Assembly (NCBI RefSeq): GCF_014356525.2
Contig: NC_052510.1
Location: forward strand, 57,735,273-57,799,272
DNA length: 64,000 bases
From: Nilaparvata lugens
Taxonomy: Eukaryota; Arthropoda; Insecta; Hemiptera; Delphacidae
Direction: 5' to 3'
Shown here: positions 21,250 to 33,317 of the stretch, one piece after another
Layout: each line of letters begins with the position of its first letter
Position numbering within the stretch: position 1 is the first letter of the stretch
The notes under the pieces: generated by a model
Seen by the model: only the letters and a program-made list of their open reading frames with translations
Databases searched by the model: none
Told to the model about the DNA's origin: nothing
Program-made: the position numbers and the translations under genes

Positions 21250-22985
21250 AGTAGATATACTGAATTCTACAAAACTTTCAGCTGGGAAATGATTTATTCA
21301 ATCATTTCTCACATTATTATACTCATTTGTGAGCTTAATATTGTTGCTCATTTCAATGCTTTTGGATGATGTTTAAGTTCCAAGCTTGATGAATACTTGA
21401 ATTTCTCTACTGGATGACCAGGACAATAAATTCTAGAAGTTTACAAATCAATGAGAACATCCATTTGTAAATGGTGTGGAACCAATCATAGTTTCTTCAC
21501 TTCTCTCATAGTTTCTCATCAATATAAATAGTGTCAGATTAATGCTTATTGGTGTCAGAGACATGTTGTAATAAAATTATTCAAAAGGGTACTGAGATCT
21601 ATATTTTATTTATATTAAATGTAGCCCTAAAGGAAAAAAAAAATAAAATGGTTTTTTATCAATGTATTTTTATTCTAAGTGATTGATGTTTGTTGCTGAA
21701 TATCAACAATTTTGGGCGATAATGAAGAAATACGCTACAGTAAAAATAGAAACTTTTTCGATATTAAAACTGTATTATATTTCTCAAATCTTTAGACCAT
21801 TTTTAAATCTCTCAGGACCATCTTTTATTCCTATCTCTTATTCAGAGTTTCTAAGTCCCTATCCAACCATTTTTTAAACAATTCATCAATCACATCTTTT
21901 ATACAGACATTTTCAATTTTCGTTCACAACGGAATCTTCCACTCTCAACCCACAAATCAATCGCAGACTTTGTTAACCAAAACTTAAAAATTCCCAAATA
22001 ATTACTGACACCATTTAACGAGTCTCCACTCATAAATAATGGGAAAAGGTTATGATTGGTGGTTCCAATTATTCACTGAGGGAGATGGATAAAGGGTGAG
22101 AAAGAGAAAGAGAGAGAGGGAATGAGAAAAAGGAGATGATAACAGAAAAAGAGAGATGTTTTATCTCGAACATCGATACGTAGGAGTATCGTTCAGAAAC
22201 CTGCTCGATATGAATCGACTTCCAATTATCGATGTCATAATCATTTTGGAAAAGCAGGCTTGTTAATCAATCCATCAGAAATATAATTGAAAATTTGTTT
22301 CGTATTATTTATCTGCCCAATTTTATGTAAATTTGGGCAGGCGGCAATCTGGAAACGAGACCTGTTTTTGACGCATGCGCACATGATTATACAAAACTAT
22401 GCGGTTACCGTAATAATATATTGATGTCTCTCATACATTTTATATTGAATTTTATTGAACACGTTCAACTCCGATATGAAAGCCAATGAATCTAAATTAG
22501 TTTTCTGATTGGGTCGTACGTATATACAGTTGGGGATTTTGACAGGCTGCTAAAACAACACAAGCAACTCAAGCCTTGAAATGGAGTCCCATCTTTGATG
22601 CAATCTATTTCCATTATGGAGCAGTAGCATTCAATCAATGTTCTCGAAATGATATCGGAATATTTTGCTTGTAGTATGATTGCAATGGAAATGAATCTAT
22701 TTATATGGAACGTTATCATTATTTTGATAATTTTTGTCTTATCAAATCGTCCATGAGACGATGAATGAAATAAAATAATTTCCCCCCAATATGTTCTACA
22801 TATTTGAGGTAGAGTGATAAAATACAATATCGGGAACCGAGCTTCGCTCTGGAGTACATAAGCATAAACAATTTATTACGAAAGGAAAAATTATAATAAT
22901 ATGCATAGTTCATACAGAAAATGTTCTATCTAATCACAGTAAATTAAGATTAATTCCCAGAGGAATGCAAAAATTTCCCTGAGAA
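21250..22985. other. Mostly unique sequence with a family H relic
   Basis: 21560-21645 (GAGACATGTTGTAATAAAATTATTCAAAAGGG, ending TGTAGCCCTAAAGG) is a relic of family H lacking the CGAAAC core. 22835-22850 (ACCGAGCTTCGCTCT) resembles the start of family Q. Otherwise no supported feature. Confidence 0.5.
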
Positions 22986-23125
22986 AGGCCCGGTTGCACA
23001 AAAGCCGGTTAAATTTTAATCCTGAATGATTTCACGTGAACCAAATCAGAGAAGACAATTTCAAAAAGATGGTTCCACTGGAATTAATAAGGATTTAAAA
23101 TAACCCGGCGTTTTTGCAACCGGTA
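22986..23125. mobile_element. Family C palindromic MITE, copy 3
   Basis: AGGCCCGGTTGCACAAAAGC ... TTGCAACCGGTACTAGGCC with mirrored CCGGTTAAATTTTAATCC. Diverged in the right half. Confidence 0.75.
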
Positions 23126-23191
23126 CTAGGCCTAAGTACCTGATTAAATGGTTACAAAAGTTCAACAGCTGAGTCATAATTTTGACACAGT

Positions 23192-23455
23192 CCCACACAC
23201 ATGAACTCGCTCACTCACTTCCATCATCAACAGACGACGAAATAATTATTATCAGCTGTTTTTTCAAGGATAAATAATAATTATCCTTATAATGTCCTTC
23301 AGGGAGTTTTCTCAGGGATAAGACCTAGTGCAATAGAATTTTTATATTATGAACCTACTATGTTCTGAATTTCGTGAGAATCGTTGGAGCCGTTTTCGAG
23401 ATCCGGTAAAATATAAACATATAAACAAAAATTGCTCGTTTAATAGTATAGGATA
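23192..23455 (+). mobile_element. Family Q retroposon-like repeat, copy 2
   Basis: Same block order as 10924-11365: CTCGCTCACTCACTTCC, CAGACGACGAAATA, GTTTTCTCAGGGATAAGACC, GAACCTACTATGTTCTGAAT, GTTGGAGCCGTTTTCGAGAT. It ends AAATTGCTCGTTTAATAGTATAGGATA. 5'-shorter than copy 1. Confidence 0.7.
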
Positions 23456-24136
23456 CCAGTTGTTCTGATAGAATTGATATCTATATCATTGTGATATTGA
23501 ATCTAAATTATTAAAATTCATCATAATTGATACATATTATTCGAATTAACATGAAAATACTGTGAATAACGTTTGAAGCAATAACAAATTTGAAGTATAA
23601 ACTGTTTTGAGAACTAAAATCTTATCGACGCATTAGAACACATGGGAACGTTAAAAAACCTGCAGTGTTTACTGAACAGTTTAATTTCTATAATGAAAAA
23701 TGTCAAGAAGAACTCAAAGATCAAATTAAAATGCATAATACATCCTAGATCCTATGTACAATGTAAGTGGATTTGCAGTTTCTGTATCACTTCTCTATAT
23801 TCTTGTCTCTGTTGTTCAGAAATAACACTGTATTTTCAAGATGAGTTAGAAATCAATATCAACATCAATATAATCCGATTTAAAGTAGCTCACATCACAT
23901 ATCTTTCAAATTACGACACAAAGCAACGGCGCAACTGTGGTGTGAATTGGCACATTTGATAACTTGCGAGCAATTTTTAACAATCCGGTGTGAAATGCAA
24001 TCAATGACTCTACTTGGCTCATGAATGAAAGACGTGCGACATACAGTATGATTACAATAAAAATTATTGATCAACTGAATTGCTGCACCATAGAAAGGGG
24101 GATCATCCATAATATAGTAAAGGAAAGAATTGGCTT
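23456..24136. other. Unique AT-rich sequence
   Basis: Frames at 23642-23959 (+) and 23895-24110 (-) overlap and have no recognisable domain. Confidence 0.45.
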
Positions 24137-24354
24137 AGGCCCGCCGCAAAGTAGACCCACGAAAAGCAACCCAAGCCGTGGGATGTTTTGTAAACCATTG
24201 CTATACAATTATTCATAACCAATCAGCTGACAAGTGGATTATTCATTGCATGTATTACACAGATGTCTGGAGAAGCCTAGCAATGGTTTACAAAACATCC
24301 CACGGTGTGGGTTGCTTTTCGTGGATTAGCGTGGGTCTACTTTGCGGCGGGCCT
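24137..24354. mobile_element. Family M long-TIR MITE
   Basis: 218 bp with about 75-bp inverted ends: AGGCCCGCCGCAAAGTAGAC ... CTACTTTGCGGCGGGCCT, then mirrored CCGTGGGATGTTTTGTAAAC. The centre (CAATCAGCTGACAAGTGG, CAGATGTCTGGAGAAGCC) is shared with a relic at 1350-1440. A 3-bp TTA-like duplication is possible but not exact. Confidence 0.85.
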
Positions 24355-26167
24355 TTATAATAATGTGCAGAATAGGAAATTCACGAATGACGCATCATCA
24401 CGTCTCAAATACTAAACTGATTAACTTGAAACTTTGCATATAGAAGCTTCATTTACTGAAGATGGTTCTAGGGCTATCCTATATTCTTCAAGATTTCAGT
24501 AGGTCAAGTTCTCAGTTTGTCAAGTTTTTAATTGGACCCCTGAGGAGTACGGATTACCTGCTAGTTAGAAATAAGGTACATTTCTATGTCCATCCACAAA
24601 GTAGAATATTCTATCTTCTCTGTGGTCCTTCATAGGTACATTGATCCTAGATTCCTCCTAGATCACACAGCGATTAGAATCTATTGTCAACAATAAGTGT
24701 TGGTGTTGTCAACTGTTATAGCACGTGATTGGAAAAGTAAAATGAACGATTATCGCGAAATATGGACCGGTAAAACCCAAATCGATACTTGATGGAAGGA
24801 TATTATATTGAAGGGGATTAAAAAATATGAAAAAGCCTCTCTGCAACCACTCATAACAGTTTAATAGCTGAGCGGTCAAGCAAAAATATATATTTACTGA
24901 GGTTTACGTTGAACTGTCAGCTGCTTTGACTATAGAATATACATGAATGCTTCCCATAGATCCAGTGATGACAGTGTGAAATGAATTTGATCATAGGGGC
25001 AAACGTAATGGATAGACCCATTTATGGTTAAACCTGCACACATTCTTCAATTTTCCCCGTTCAATAATACTGGTGTGTTGATGTTAGCGATGTATAAAGT
25101 ATTTATATAATAGTTGAACTGGAACTAAATTATTGTCTACAGCAGAAAATACTCCACTAAACATCGCTGTGAAATAATGTGGCCGTCTGCAAGTTAATGA
25201 TACAGAAAAACTGGCCGATGTCATAGCTTCGCCACATTATAAGCGGGAAGTTCTGCTTCCTTTGAAAGTCCCGACGGAACAAAAAAGAAAGTCGTCAGTT
25301 GACATCTTGCACCTGATGCGTTGTCGGTCCCCCTTCCACCCGCGTCACCGAGCTGACGTTACTATGACAATTACGTCTGTAATAGTTGAGATGATCGCTG
25401 TTGACAAAAACACGGCTGTTTTTCACACTGCAGACGTGGAAAACTGGAAAGTGTTATTATGGCAGGGTATCAGGTGGCCGACAATAATCTTCCAATAATA
25501 TCACGAGGGTTTACTTCGAAATAGGAAGTACCACTGAATACAAAGATATATATTAGTCATGCTATATTTGTATTCTGTGGAAGTACTTACATTTATTCTA
25601 TCCTCCGTCAAAATTGCCACTTTTATCCTATTTTTAACAATTGGTTTACCGTAGAAGTTTCCTTCTGATGAACAATAATAGATCTCATTTTATTCTGATA
25701 AGAACATAAGCATAGGAAATCTCTCCACCATGAGAGCATCGCATTCAGATATTCAAATTAAGGTACAAAATACAATATATGCTAGTGAGCCTTCGGGCTT
25801 GCTCATGCCTATTGTACTGATTTTCAAAACTGGAACTTGCAATTATATAATATATAAATAAAAGGAACTTTATAGGTTTCTGTATGGGTAATGAGTCAAT
25901 TTTTGGGTTGTTACTCGCAATAATATACTTCTCATCAACAGTCTACTTGAATAGAGAGAGTGGGTGAGAATAATGGAAAGTACGTATGTGTGTAGAAGAG
26001 AGCGGGTTTGAAAGAGAATGACAAAACCGTAAGAATAACGGACCAATGGCAGAAAACCACGCCTCCCATCACCCTATACTGTCTTTTGATTGGTGGATTA
26101 GAACACCTACTGATGTTGTTCTCAATTCTGCAAGTAGGTGGCACCAGTTACTGTACTGGTCTGTACC
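24355..26167. other. Unique sequence, no supported gene
   Basis: 25250-25500 is GC-richer with a 78-codon frame (from a TTG, not ATG) lacking any recognisable domain. 25790-25810 (GAGCCTTCGGGCTTGCTC) is a short GC-rich palindrome. Nothing else stands out. Confidence 0.45.
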
Positions 26168-26309
26168 GGTATATACAGTTGATTGATTATTCTCTTAGTT
26201 TCTATAATTTAAATTCATCTTGAACTTTGCTGTATTGTAAGCTATTGTATATAAGTTTATAAGCTAGAATATATTTTAATCTACATAAAGAAATTACTCA
26301 ATCAATAAA
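26168..26309 (+). mobile_element. Family E SINE-like element, copy 2 (3' part)
   Basis: TTTGCTGTATTGTAAGCTATTG, TTAATCTACATAAAG, ATTACTCAATCAATAAAT: the 3' half of family E with its (CAAT)n tail. Confidence 0.75.
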
Positions 26310-27354
26310 TGTCTCCAAGTTGAGTGTTGATGGAAAGGATATTGAACTAAAGAAATGTTATAGTAAACCTTATAACATTTCTGACTCGAGATTGCATTCG
26401 AATACCTCAATTACCTTAATATAATAATTGTGATTAAACTATTGAACCTCCTGGGATGGAAAAAATCACTCATCAAATATTGTTATGATTTTGAAAACTT
26501 CAACTTGTGATTATATATGTGAATTTATGGAAGCAGGATGATACATTATTAGCCTCAATTTCACCCTGTTAAAATTGACGAGTTCGTTCAAGAATTGCAT
26601 CATGGAAGAAATCGATGATTATCTCCGAATATAAAATACAATCAATCATGGAAATTAGCAATTGTTAAGGAATAATTTATGAGGCCTATTATTTATTCAT
26701 AGATCCATTCGGTAATAAGAGAAGGAAATAAATATGAACAAGTGTGAATATAATAAAGGAAAGAGGAGAAATGCGCTTGTGGAAGGAAATAGGTTTAAAA
26801 TCCCATGCTTACTCACATAGAAAATTCCAACTTCCCCAGAACTTCTAACAACTTCTCTACTATCTCCCAACTACCAACTACTTTTCTCAAACTCCGGCGA
26901 GATACACATACCTGGACAGCACAGCATGCAGCATTCACAATTAAACAGGAAACTGGAACAAAACTTTTCTCATTGTGGACTAGATGCAAGGGGACACAGT
27001 AATTTACATTTTGTTGGGACAACGCAATGGTCTGCAACGGAATGGATGCATTTTCTAAACAATTTTCATTTCCTTTCCGCTTATTTTTTGATCCCACAAG
27101 CGTTAAAGTTTTCACCGCAATATGAATTATGTCGGGTGGTGTCCATGCATACTATTTATATGAGAGTGCAACACAACTTTCATCTAGGTCATGAGGGAGC
27201 TATGCATTTCTAGAGATTCACTTTAAACATTCAGTAATCCCTATAAATAACGTCTACGTTTCCCATGCAAACAATGAAATATTTACATTTTTTGGACTCA
27301 AAATAGTGTGTGAATTATGTTATCATTTTTACATAACCTCTAGACTGTGTATTC
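26310..27354. other. Unique sequence with a perfect small hairpin
   Basis: AGAAATGTTATA...TATAACATTTCT (26353-26385) is a 12-bp perfect stem with a 9-nt loop. The 26800-27215 frames on both strands overlap and are not recognised. Confidence 0.5.
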
Positions 27355-27450
27355 CAAAAAATTAAGGTTTAAAGCAGATTTGGGCAAATGCCTGTTGTTT
27401 TTACCTGCATTGTATCTATTGTCTATGAATAAATGAAATGAAATAAATGC
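27355..27450 (+). mobile_element. Family T retroposon 3' tail, copy 2
   Basis: TTAAGGTTTAAAGCAGATTT, GGGCAAATGCCTGTTGTT, TTGTATCTATTGTCTATG, tail AATAAATGAAATGAAATAA. Compare 9307-9398. Confidence 0.7.
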
Positions 27451-27625
27451 TGATTCCTAGAGCTAGAGTGAGATAGGTTTATAGTATTCCATATGAAAAA
27501 CAAAGATGCAATGATGCTTCTTATCCATCCAGTGCTGACAGCTAGAAGTGAAACTCTTCCCAGTGACTTGAAACTATTCATGAGAATAAATATTTAATAT
27601 TTTAATAGTTTTGTTACATCAGCGA

Positions 27626-27799
27626 ATGAATTCTGTTGCATTCTTGGTTGCTCTAGTATTTTTGATCCAAAATACGGAGGTCTGTGACTCTGTAACAGAT
27701 AAAAAATCATATTATTGTCACAATGTTTCTCGAAGTGTGTACAGACTTATGCGCCACGAACACGTGCATTTCACCCCACATCAGCTGATGCTGATGTGA
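27626..27799 (+). CDS. Weak candidate start exon with signal-peptide-like N-terminus
   Basis: From ATG 27626 the frame begins MNSVAFLVALVFLIQNTEVC: a short n-region, about 13 hydrophobic residues, then polar residues with Cys. The shape fits a cleavable signal peptide. From about 27736 the frame runs into family B-related MITE sequence, so any true exon must end before that. No clear donor was identified. A chance open frame is equally likely. Confidence 0.15.
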   Translation: MNSVAFLVALVFLIQNTEVCDSVTDKKSYYCHNVSRSVYRLMRHEHVHFTPHQLMLM

Positions 27800-27872
27800 T
27801 TATATTATCATGGATCAGCTGATGCTGATATAATTATATTGTTCTTATTTTTCATGTGTTTGTACAGATTCA
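27736..27872. mobile_element. Family B MITE relic
   Basis: GTGTACAGACTTATGCGCC, ACGAACACGTGCATTTCACC and CAGCTGATGCTGAT, with the inverse TCATGTGTTTGTACAGA on the right. Closest to the 35905-36094 copy. The direct repeat ATCAGCTGATGCTGAT occurs twice inside. Confidence 0.6.
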
Positions 27873-27882
27873 GTAAGTTTAT

Positions 27883-28093
27883 AAAAACAATATAAAAACT
27901 TGTAGTAGCCTTTTATTAGAACATTTAACAACTTTAAAATGTTTGAACGACTTGTTTCGACCATTTGTCATTTCTAAGTTAAAATGTTGAAATTTATTCC
28001 TACACTTGAAAAAAATGTTACATTTTAACTTTGAATATTTTTAAGTTTTTGAATGTTCTAATAAAAGGGTACTACACGTTTTATATTGTTTTT
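27883..28093 (-). mobile_element. Foldback element W with degraded hammerhead-like core
   Basis: Ends AAACAATATAAAAACTTGTA / ACGTTTTATATTGTTTTT, with inner CCTTTTATTAGAACATT / AATGTTCTAATAAAAGGG. On the minus strand the loop region reads ATGACAAATGGTCGAAACAAGTC (27951-27971), the same TGA..ATGG..CGAAAC..GTC arrangement as family I. Probably the same class of element. Confidence 0.65.
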
Positions 28094-29101
28094 AATTTGA
28101 ACAAAGTAGCTCATATTATAAGTGAAGTGATTTTAGAAGCAGTAAGCTATAGATTAAATAATCATAGAATGAGTTGATGAAAAGTTTTATGAGCCTGTTA
28201 TTACAGTATTTGCACAGGAGCAGTGAGATAGGTATATAAGAACCATAGCATCTAATCTCAGCTGATGAAAAGTGAAATTTGGATACGTATATGGTGTAAG
28301 TGCACGTCAGATCATGCATGAGCCGAACAACAAAATCTGGAAAGGGCCATTGAAACACGTTGTAACTTGTCTGTAGCTGCTCACCCTGAACGCAACCAGC
28401 AAGTACACGCGTTCAGTGTGAATGTTCCTATTGCTCATTCCAGATTTTATTACTCATCAGCACGCTTGGTCATGCATGCATAACCAAGCGTGCACTTGCA
28501 CATAATACGCATTCTATTTGATACTTTACTTTTCTGGTTCGTCATATGAAATTGCATCAAGGAAGCAACCCTCCCGCAGTATATTTTGTGAAAATTTTGT
28601 GAATTTTATTCTTTATTTATTCTTTTTACAATGGAGCACAGATCGGGAGAGAAAAACTAAGAATACCTTGTACTATTTCTCTCCCAAATTTAGGTAACAT
28701 TAAAAGTCCAAAATGAGGTTATGTCTTCTAGATTTCCACAGAATTTTCAGTCCAAAAATATTCTTACAAACCATTCTTTTGAATTTAGATGATCCGAATA
28801 CCAAAATGATAATAAACACTCAGTTATTTTTAAAATAGAGAATATTCACTTATTAGTGAAATTTTTAACACGAACCAAAAAAACAAACTTACTCCTAAAA
28901 GTACAGCTGACTCATTTGAACTACAAGAACTAATTAAAGAACTACAAGACTCAACCTATTTCGGACTATGTGTAACCTTATCTAAATTTGGCAGAGGAAT
29001 AGCACAATGTAACCTTATTTTCTTCTCTCCCTATCATTTTGATGATGTATTGTATGATTGAATAAAGAATAAAGAATATGACACGTCTGAGTGTGATCTA
29101 A
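28094..29101. other. Mostly unique sequence
   Basis: ACGCTTGGT...ACCAAGCGT (28461-28490) is a 9-bp hairpin around a CATGCATGCAT palindrome. 28665-28800 (TCTCTCCCAAATTTAGGT, AAAGTCCAAAATGAGGTTA) is related to 3555-3620 and to the array at 38373-39235. No gene recognised. Confidence 0.5.
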
Positions 29102-29266
29102 AGGTGCGTACAGATATACGCGCAGCGAACATGAGCAATTCACTTTTAATCAGCTGATTATATCTGTATTTTACAGGAACGGTAAGATACAGATATAAAA
29201 AGCTTTGCATCAGCTGATTAAAAAGTGAATTGCTCATGTTCGCGGCGCGTAAATCTGTACGCACCT
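29102..29266. mobile_element. Family B Tourist-like MITE, copy 2
   Basis: 165 bp, AGGTGCGTACAGATATACGC ... GCGTAAATCTGTACGCACCT, flanked by TAA (29099-29101 and 29267-29269). Arms of about 65 bp. An isolated TAATCTGTACGCACCTTG end also lies at about 29326. It sits about 150 bp upstream of the terminal-exon acceptor, so it would be intronic. Confidence 0.9.
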
Positions 29267-29416
29267 TAATATATTACTAATATCATTCATCTATCAACAC
29301 AACAGTCAAGAGAACACAACATACCTTAATCTGTACGCACCTTGTTGCTCAAATAAAATAACTTTGACACAAATACTATCCGAATTAACAAAATTTTCTT
29401 TGTTTCTCTGTTGCAG

Positions 29417-29629
29417 AATTTGAAGAGAGGTTCAAGACTGGAAGCAGCTGCACACCAAGACACAAGATGGCGTCCCATCACTTACATGCCGCTGGACTCA
29501 AAATTTGAGAGCCATTTTCATGGTGCTGATCATGGACATGAAACTAGAGGACTTATAGCAATGGTTTATTTGGAATCAGGTTGCACGGAGGGTGATGAAG
29601 AATCCCAATCATTAATCTCCACATTATAA
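29417..29629 (+). CDS. 3'-terminal coding exon of an unidentified gene
   Basis: Best host-coding candidate in the window. It follows a textbook acceptor (pyrimidine-rich TTTCTTTGTTTCTCTGTTGCAG, AG at 29415-29416) and is open for 70 codons to TAA at 29627-29629, entering in phase 0. The peptide is hydrophilic, starting NLKRGSRLEAAAHQD, with WRPITYMPLDSKFE and a His-rich stretch (HFHGADHGHE). It ends GDEESQSLISTL. EESQSLI fits an acidic dileucine sorting motif ([DE]xxxL[LI]), as in cytoplasmic tails of membrane proteins. I do not recognise the family. No upstream exon can be assigned with confidence. Confidence 0.5.
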   Translation, partial: NLKRGSRLEAAAHQDTRWRPITYMPLDSKFESHFHGADHGHETRGLIAMVYLESGCTEGDEESQSLISTL

Positions 29630-30345
29630 CTGACTGAAAGATTCACTTGGATCACTTTTAATGTAGGGAAGTATTTGCCAAAAAAATGCTGGATCAATGA
29701 AATGGTCTATCTGTGATTTATATATTTCGGATTGACATTTTTGTTGGTGCAATTTGAAGAACATTTTGAAAACTGGGAATATTTTGTGTTGTTGTTGAAT
29801 ATTGAGTGTGGTTATAATATTTATCAGTACAGTATTAATGTCAAATGATGTAAGATCACTCTCAAGTAAATATAACTGCTAAAGCCCTGCACACACACAT
29901 CGATTTTTGTTAGTACGATATTTTGCCGTCCTTATGAATTCTATCAGATTAAACGGAGCTTGACAAACATCATCTGTTTGAAATCATCCGTTTAATCTAA
30001 TAGAATTTATAAGGACGGCAAAATACCGTACGAACAAAAATCGTTGTGTGTGGGGATCATTAGTAGGATTAGTTTAGTAAGCTTACAAACTTAAAAATGT
30101 GTGAAATTTCCAAATTATAGGCATGATTCCTTTGGATTTGTTGAAGATAAAAATTATGAAAATTATCAATGGAACCAGCATTTCTTTGTCAAAAACTTCA
30201 GTAACATGAGAGTAGTTTTCAACCGTTAATTGCAACCAATAGAATCTGATTAGTCCTCCCACCCTTTAAAGAAGCTTCTACTGTACAGTTTATAAAACGA
30301 TAAATAGACACAATAGAATCACATAATAAAGATATTCATGTAATT
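29630..30345 (+). other. Possible 3' UTR of the terminal exon
   Basis: From the stop at 29629 the first good AATAAA is at 30325-30330. If the exon is real, the UTR is about 700 nt and includes the inverted-repeat element at 29886-30055. The extent is inference from the polyadenylation signal only. Confidence 0.3.
29886..30055. mobile_element. Family Y long-TIR MITE
   Basis: Arms of about 65 bp: ACACATCGATTTTTGTTAG, ATTTTGCCGTCCTTATGAAT, TTAAACGGA, mirrored as TCCGTTTAATCTAATAGAAT, AAGGACGGCAAAAT, GAACAAAAATCGTTGTGTG. No second copy in the window and no clear target duplication. Confidence 0.85.
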
Positions 30346-30890
30346 ATCATGGACTATGGTTTAAATGAACCGATGAAACAAGGAATTGAAAAGATGTATC
30401 GAAAATAGTACATGATTGAAAATGATGAGACAATACAATTTAATGGTGATAGCATATTTTTCATCAGAATCTGTGATGTTGAGTTTCAGAGTACATCGAT
30501 ATTCGTTTCTCATTTGTAAGTTTCAGTCCATTCTTACTAGATTTTTTCCTGCTTATTCATAACATAGAGGTATGATTATTGAAGCTTTTTCCAGTTTTCG
30601 ATTAAAGATTTTACAATATAATATTAGTCAGCTTATCTTTATTCACTATTACAATTCAAATTGAACATTGTTATTGAAGTCTTGAAAATAATGTATTCGA
30701 TAATGATAATTTGATGATTTCAATCATTTTCAAAATAATTTCAATCATATTTGTAATAATTTTCCATTTTTCTAATAATTTCAATGGTTAATATGATGAG
30801 GTTAGTATGAAAAAGTTTATAGTAATGGGAAAAAATGCTTTCGAGTTAAAAATACCTCGGTTTTAATTCCGTTGTTTGAGGAAATAGTTA
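30346..30890. other. Unique AT-rich sequence
   Basis: No repeat copy or open frame of note. Confidence 0.5.
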
Positions 30891-31406
30891 TTTGTGCAAC
30901 TAGTGCGCAAAGTGACAGTTTGCTGCACCGAAAGAAACGTTTACGCACGAGCCGTAGGCGAGTGCGGAATGATGGGGTCTCCAGTGCAGCAAACGAACAT
31001 TGCTCACGTATTTCACATTAAATTTTTCCTACAGTTACCATTGAATATGAAAAGTGGGTAATTATGGGTAAAATTCCCTGAAATCCATCAAATGTTTTTC
31101 TGTGTAATTTTATTATTAATAAAAACCATATTTTATTTAAAATTGAATAATAATAATAATAATGTAAATGAATGAAGGCGGCACATGTGGTGGCTGTCAA
31201 CCACTGTCATCGTTGTCCACTGCCCCCCATATTATAACGTGGACCTCACTATACCACAGTCAGTGTTACCAACTTAAATTTGATTTTCCTGCACTGGTGC
31301 TCGACCAGTGACCTAACCTACTAACTATTTTGCGTTGTCATGCTGAAAATCTGGAGTACGCAAAGTAATACTTTGCGCACTAGAGCGAAAAAGTGATTCT
31401 TTGCGG
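30891..31406 (+). mobile_element. Family N non-autonomous DNA element, copy 1
   Basis: Left end GTGCAACTAGTGCGCAAAGT; right end ACTTTGCGCACTAGAGCG: a shared inverted CTAGTGCGCAAAGT. Interior AAACGTTTACGCACGAGCCG, TTTCACATTAAATTTTTCCT and AAATCCATCAAATGTTT matches 55834-56440 in inverse orientation. It carries an inserted family F end (31201-31253, ATTATAACGTGGACCTCACT). No transposase. Confidence 0.75.
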
Positions 31407-32272
31407 CCTGCAATCAGTGCAGAAATGCTCACTTTTCAAGGTATCTCTAGAAAAAAATAATTTTCAGACTGTATATTGACTCAATACTTTATATCTTCCT
31501 TATATTGTTGTAATACAATCATAGATGAAATATAGAATGAGCATTACTTATGCTATCTTTCTCCTATGGAATAACCAGAGAATATAGAATATAATTCTAC
31601 ATTCTATAATTATTTACGTTCTATATTTTCTGGAAAACTGACTAGATTGAAAAAATATAATTATATCTATCAAGAGGATGAAGACAACGTTTTTTGTTAT
31701 TTCATATTCCAGATTAAAATTAATTGCAATCTTTCAATTTTCTATGAATTAATTGACTAGAATGTAATTAACAAATGGACAATTACTCGACTGATAGCTT
31801 GTAATCCTATACTGAGATAAAACTTTACTTTCCATGTTCCAATCGTTTTTCGTAGATGTTTAAAAAATATTGAATAGAGCTTGAGAAATTTGGTATTGTG
31901 ATCCGGGAAATTACTCCTTCTCAACGCGTCTATGTATTTTGAGATATGAGGTACAAAAGTTTGAAGAAGGATAATGACAAAACCGAATTGTTAGATTTAA
32001 GAGGTTACCCTCCTCAACAACCTATAAAAACTGTATTGTAAATACATAATCATCACGCTCCCATCATAAATACAGTTGAATGTATGTGTATATGTAATAA
32101 AATTATTTTGTAAATGCTAATTCATACTTTCTTGTAAATATTCATTTGTAAATAGAATTTAAAGTTTAGAATTGAATAAAATATGAAGTCATCAATAATA
32201 CATGTGTATTTGTTACGGGGATTTCCCTTCATGAACTCTTTCCATTAAAAAAATGGTCAATCGATTTTCTAT
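31407..32272. other. Unique AT-rich sequence
   Basis: Nothing recognised. Confidence 0.5.
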
Positions 32273-32279
32273 ACTGTAT

Positions 32280-32541
32280 CATAGAGAAACAATAGCGTGA
32301 GTAGATGGCGTTTATGTCGCAACTTTTAGTGTTATCTCAAGCCGATTACTGTTGATTATTGTCGAATTTTCTGTTTTGTTGGGGTGAGAGTGTATGAACG
32401 GCACAATATGAGAGACTACCAGTGTCACACAGCTTCACGGGAAAGAATTACATGAACTATCGGCTTGAGATAACAGTAAAAGTTGCAACATAAACACCCT
32501 ATACCATGGGATAATATCTACATATGCTATTGTTCTCTATG
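32280..32541. mobile_element. Family D MITE, copy 2
   Basis: CATAGAGAAACAATAGCGTG ... CTATTGTTCTCTATG, flanked by ACTGTAT on both sides (32273-32279, 32542-32548). Slightly shorter than the 275-bp standard because the ATCCCATGGTATAGGG block is missing on the left. Confidence 0.9.
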
Positions 32542-32568
32542 ACTGTATTCAGTACGGTACCTATTATC

Positions 32569-32767
32569 ATAGCCACCTCTAATACAAGGCCCCGGTCTAC
32601 GATATTGCAACGTCGCAGTGTAGGCCTAGAATCTAATACATGATTGGTGAAAAAGATCAGCTGGTATTTTTTTAAATAATATGTTTCACCAATCATGTTT
32701 AGATTCTAGGCCTACACTGCGACGTTGCAATAACGTAGGCCAGGGCATTGTATTAGAGGTGGCTATA
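32569..32767. mobile_element. Family L long-TIR MITE with 8-bp target duplication
   Basis: 199 bp, arms of about 70 bp: ATAGCCACCTCTAATACAAG ... TTGTATTAGAGGTGGCTAT, with mirrored GCAACGTCGCAGTGTAGGCC. Flanked by CTATTATC (32561-32568 and 32768-32775), a perfect 8-bp duplication as made by hAT-type transposases. It lies only 27 bp from the family D copy. Confidence 0.9.
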
Positions 32768-33317
32768 CTATTATCCAAAGAGATATAGACCCACAATGCC
32801 TATGCATTCTAAATGATAGCTCTTACTAGAAATTGAAGGCCGCCATTTGGGTATTTTAGAACGAGATATTATATCTATATATTTGTAATACTATAGATTA
32901 CAAAGGCATTGGTATGTAATAATCTTATAGGTTGCCCCCTCAATGACTGATTTCAATTCCAAGTAAGACACTAGCGCTATGCATCTGAGTCTATGCATCT
33001 TTAAGGTCTTTGCTATTATACAATCCCTGATAAAAAATCGATGAAAAAAATAGAATATTCTAAAATATAACCAAATAGAGAACAACAAGTTTTCCATTCT
33101 ACCTTGCCTTGATTATGAAACATAAGTTTTATATTAATTAAACTATTTTAGAACAAAATAGAACATTATTCGAGTATTTTTCCCCCTCTAATGAGCTATT
33201 TCACAAGATCTCTGTTCAAATCATCCAAATTACAGATAAAAGGAAACATTGGTTGTGAAGTTCAAGCAATCTAAAACTAATTGGAACACAATGTTTTTGA
33301 TCCCATGGATTTTCCAT

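Noticed and set aside
29320..29345. Second family B MITE downstream of 29102-29266
   Set aside because: Only about 18 bases of one end are present; too short to call separately.
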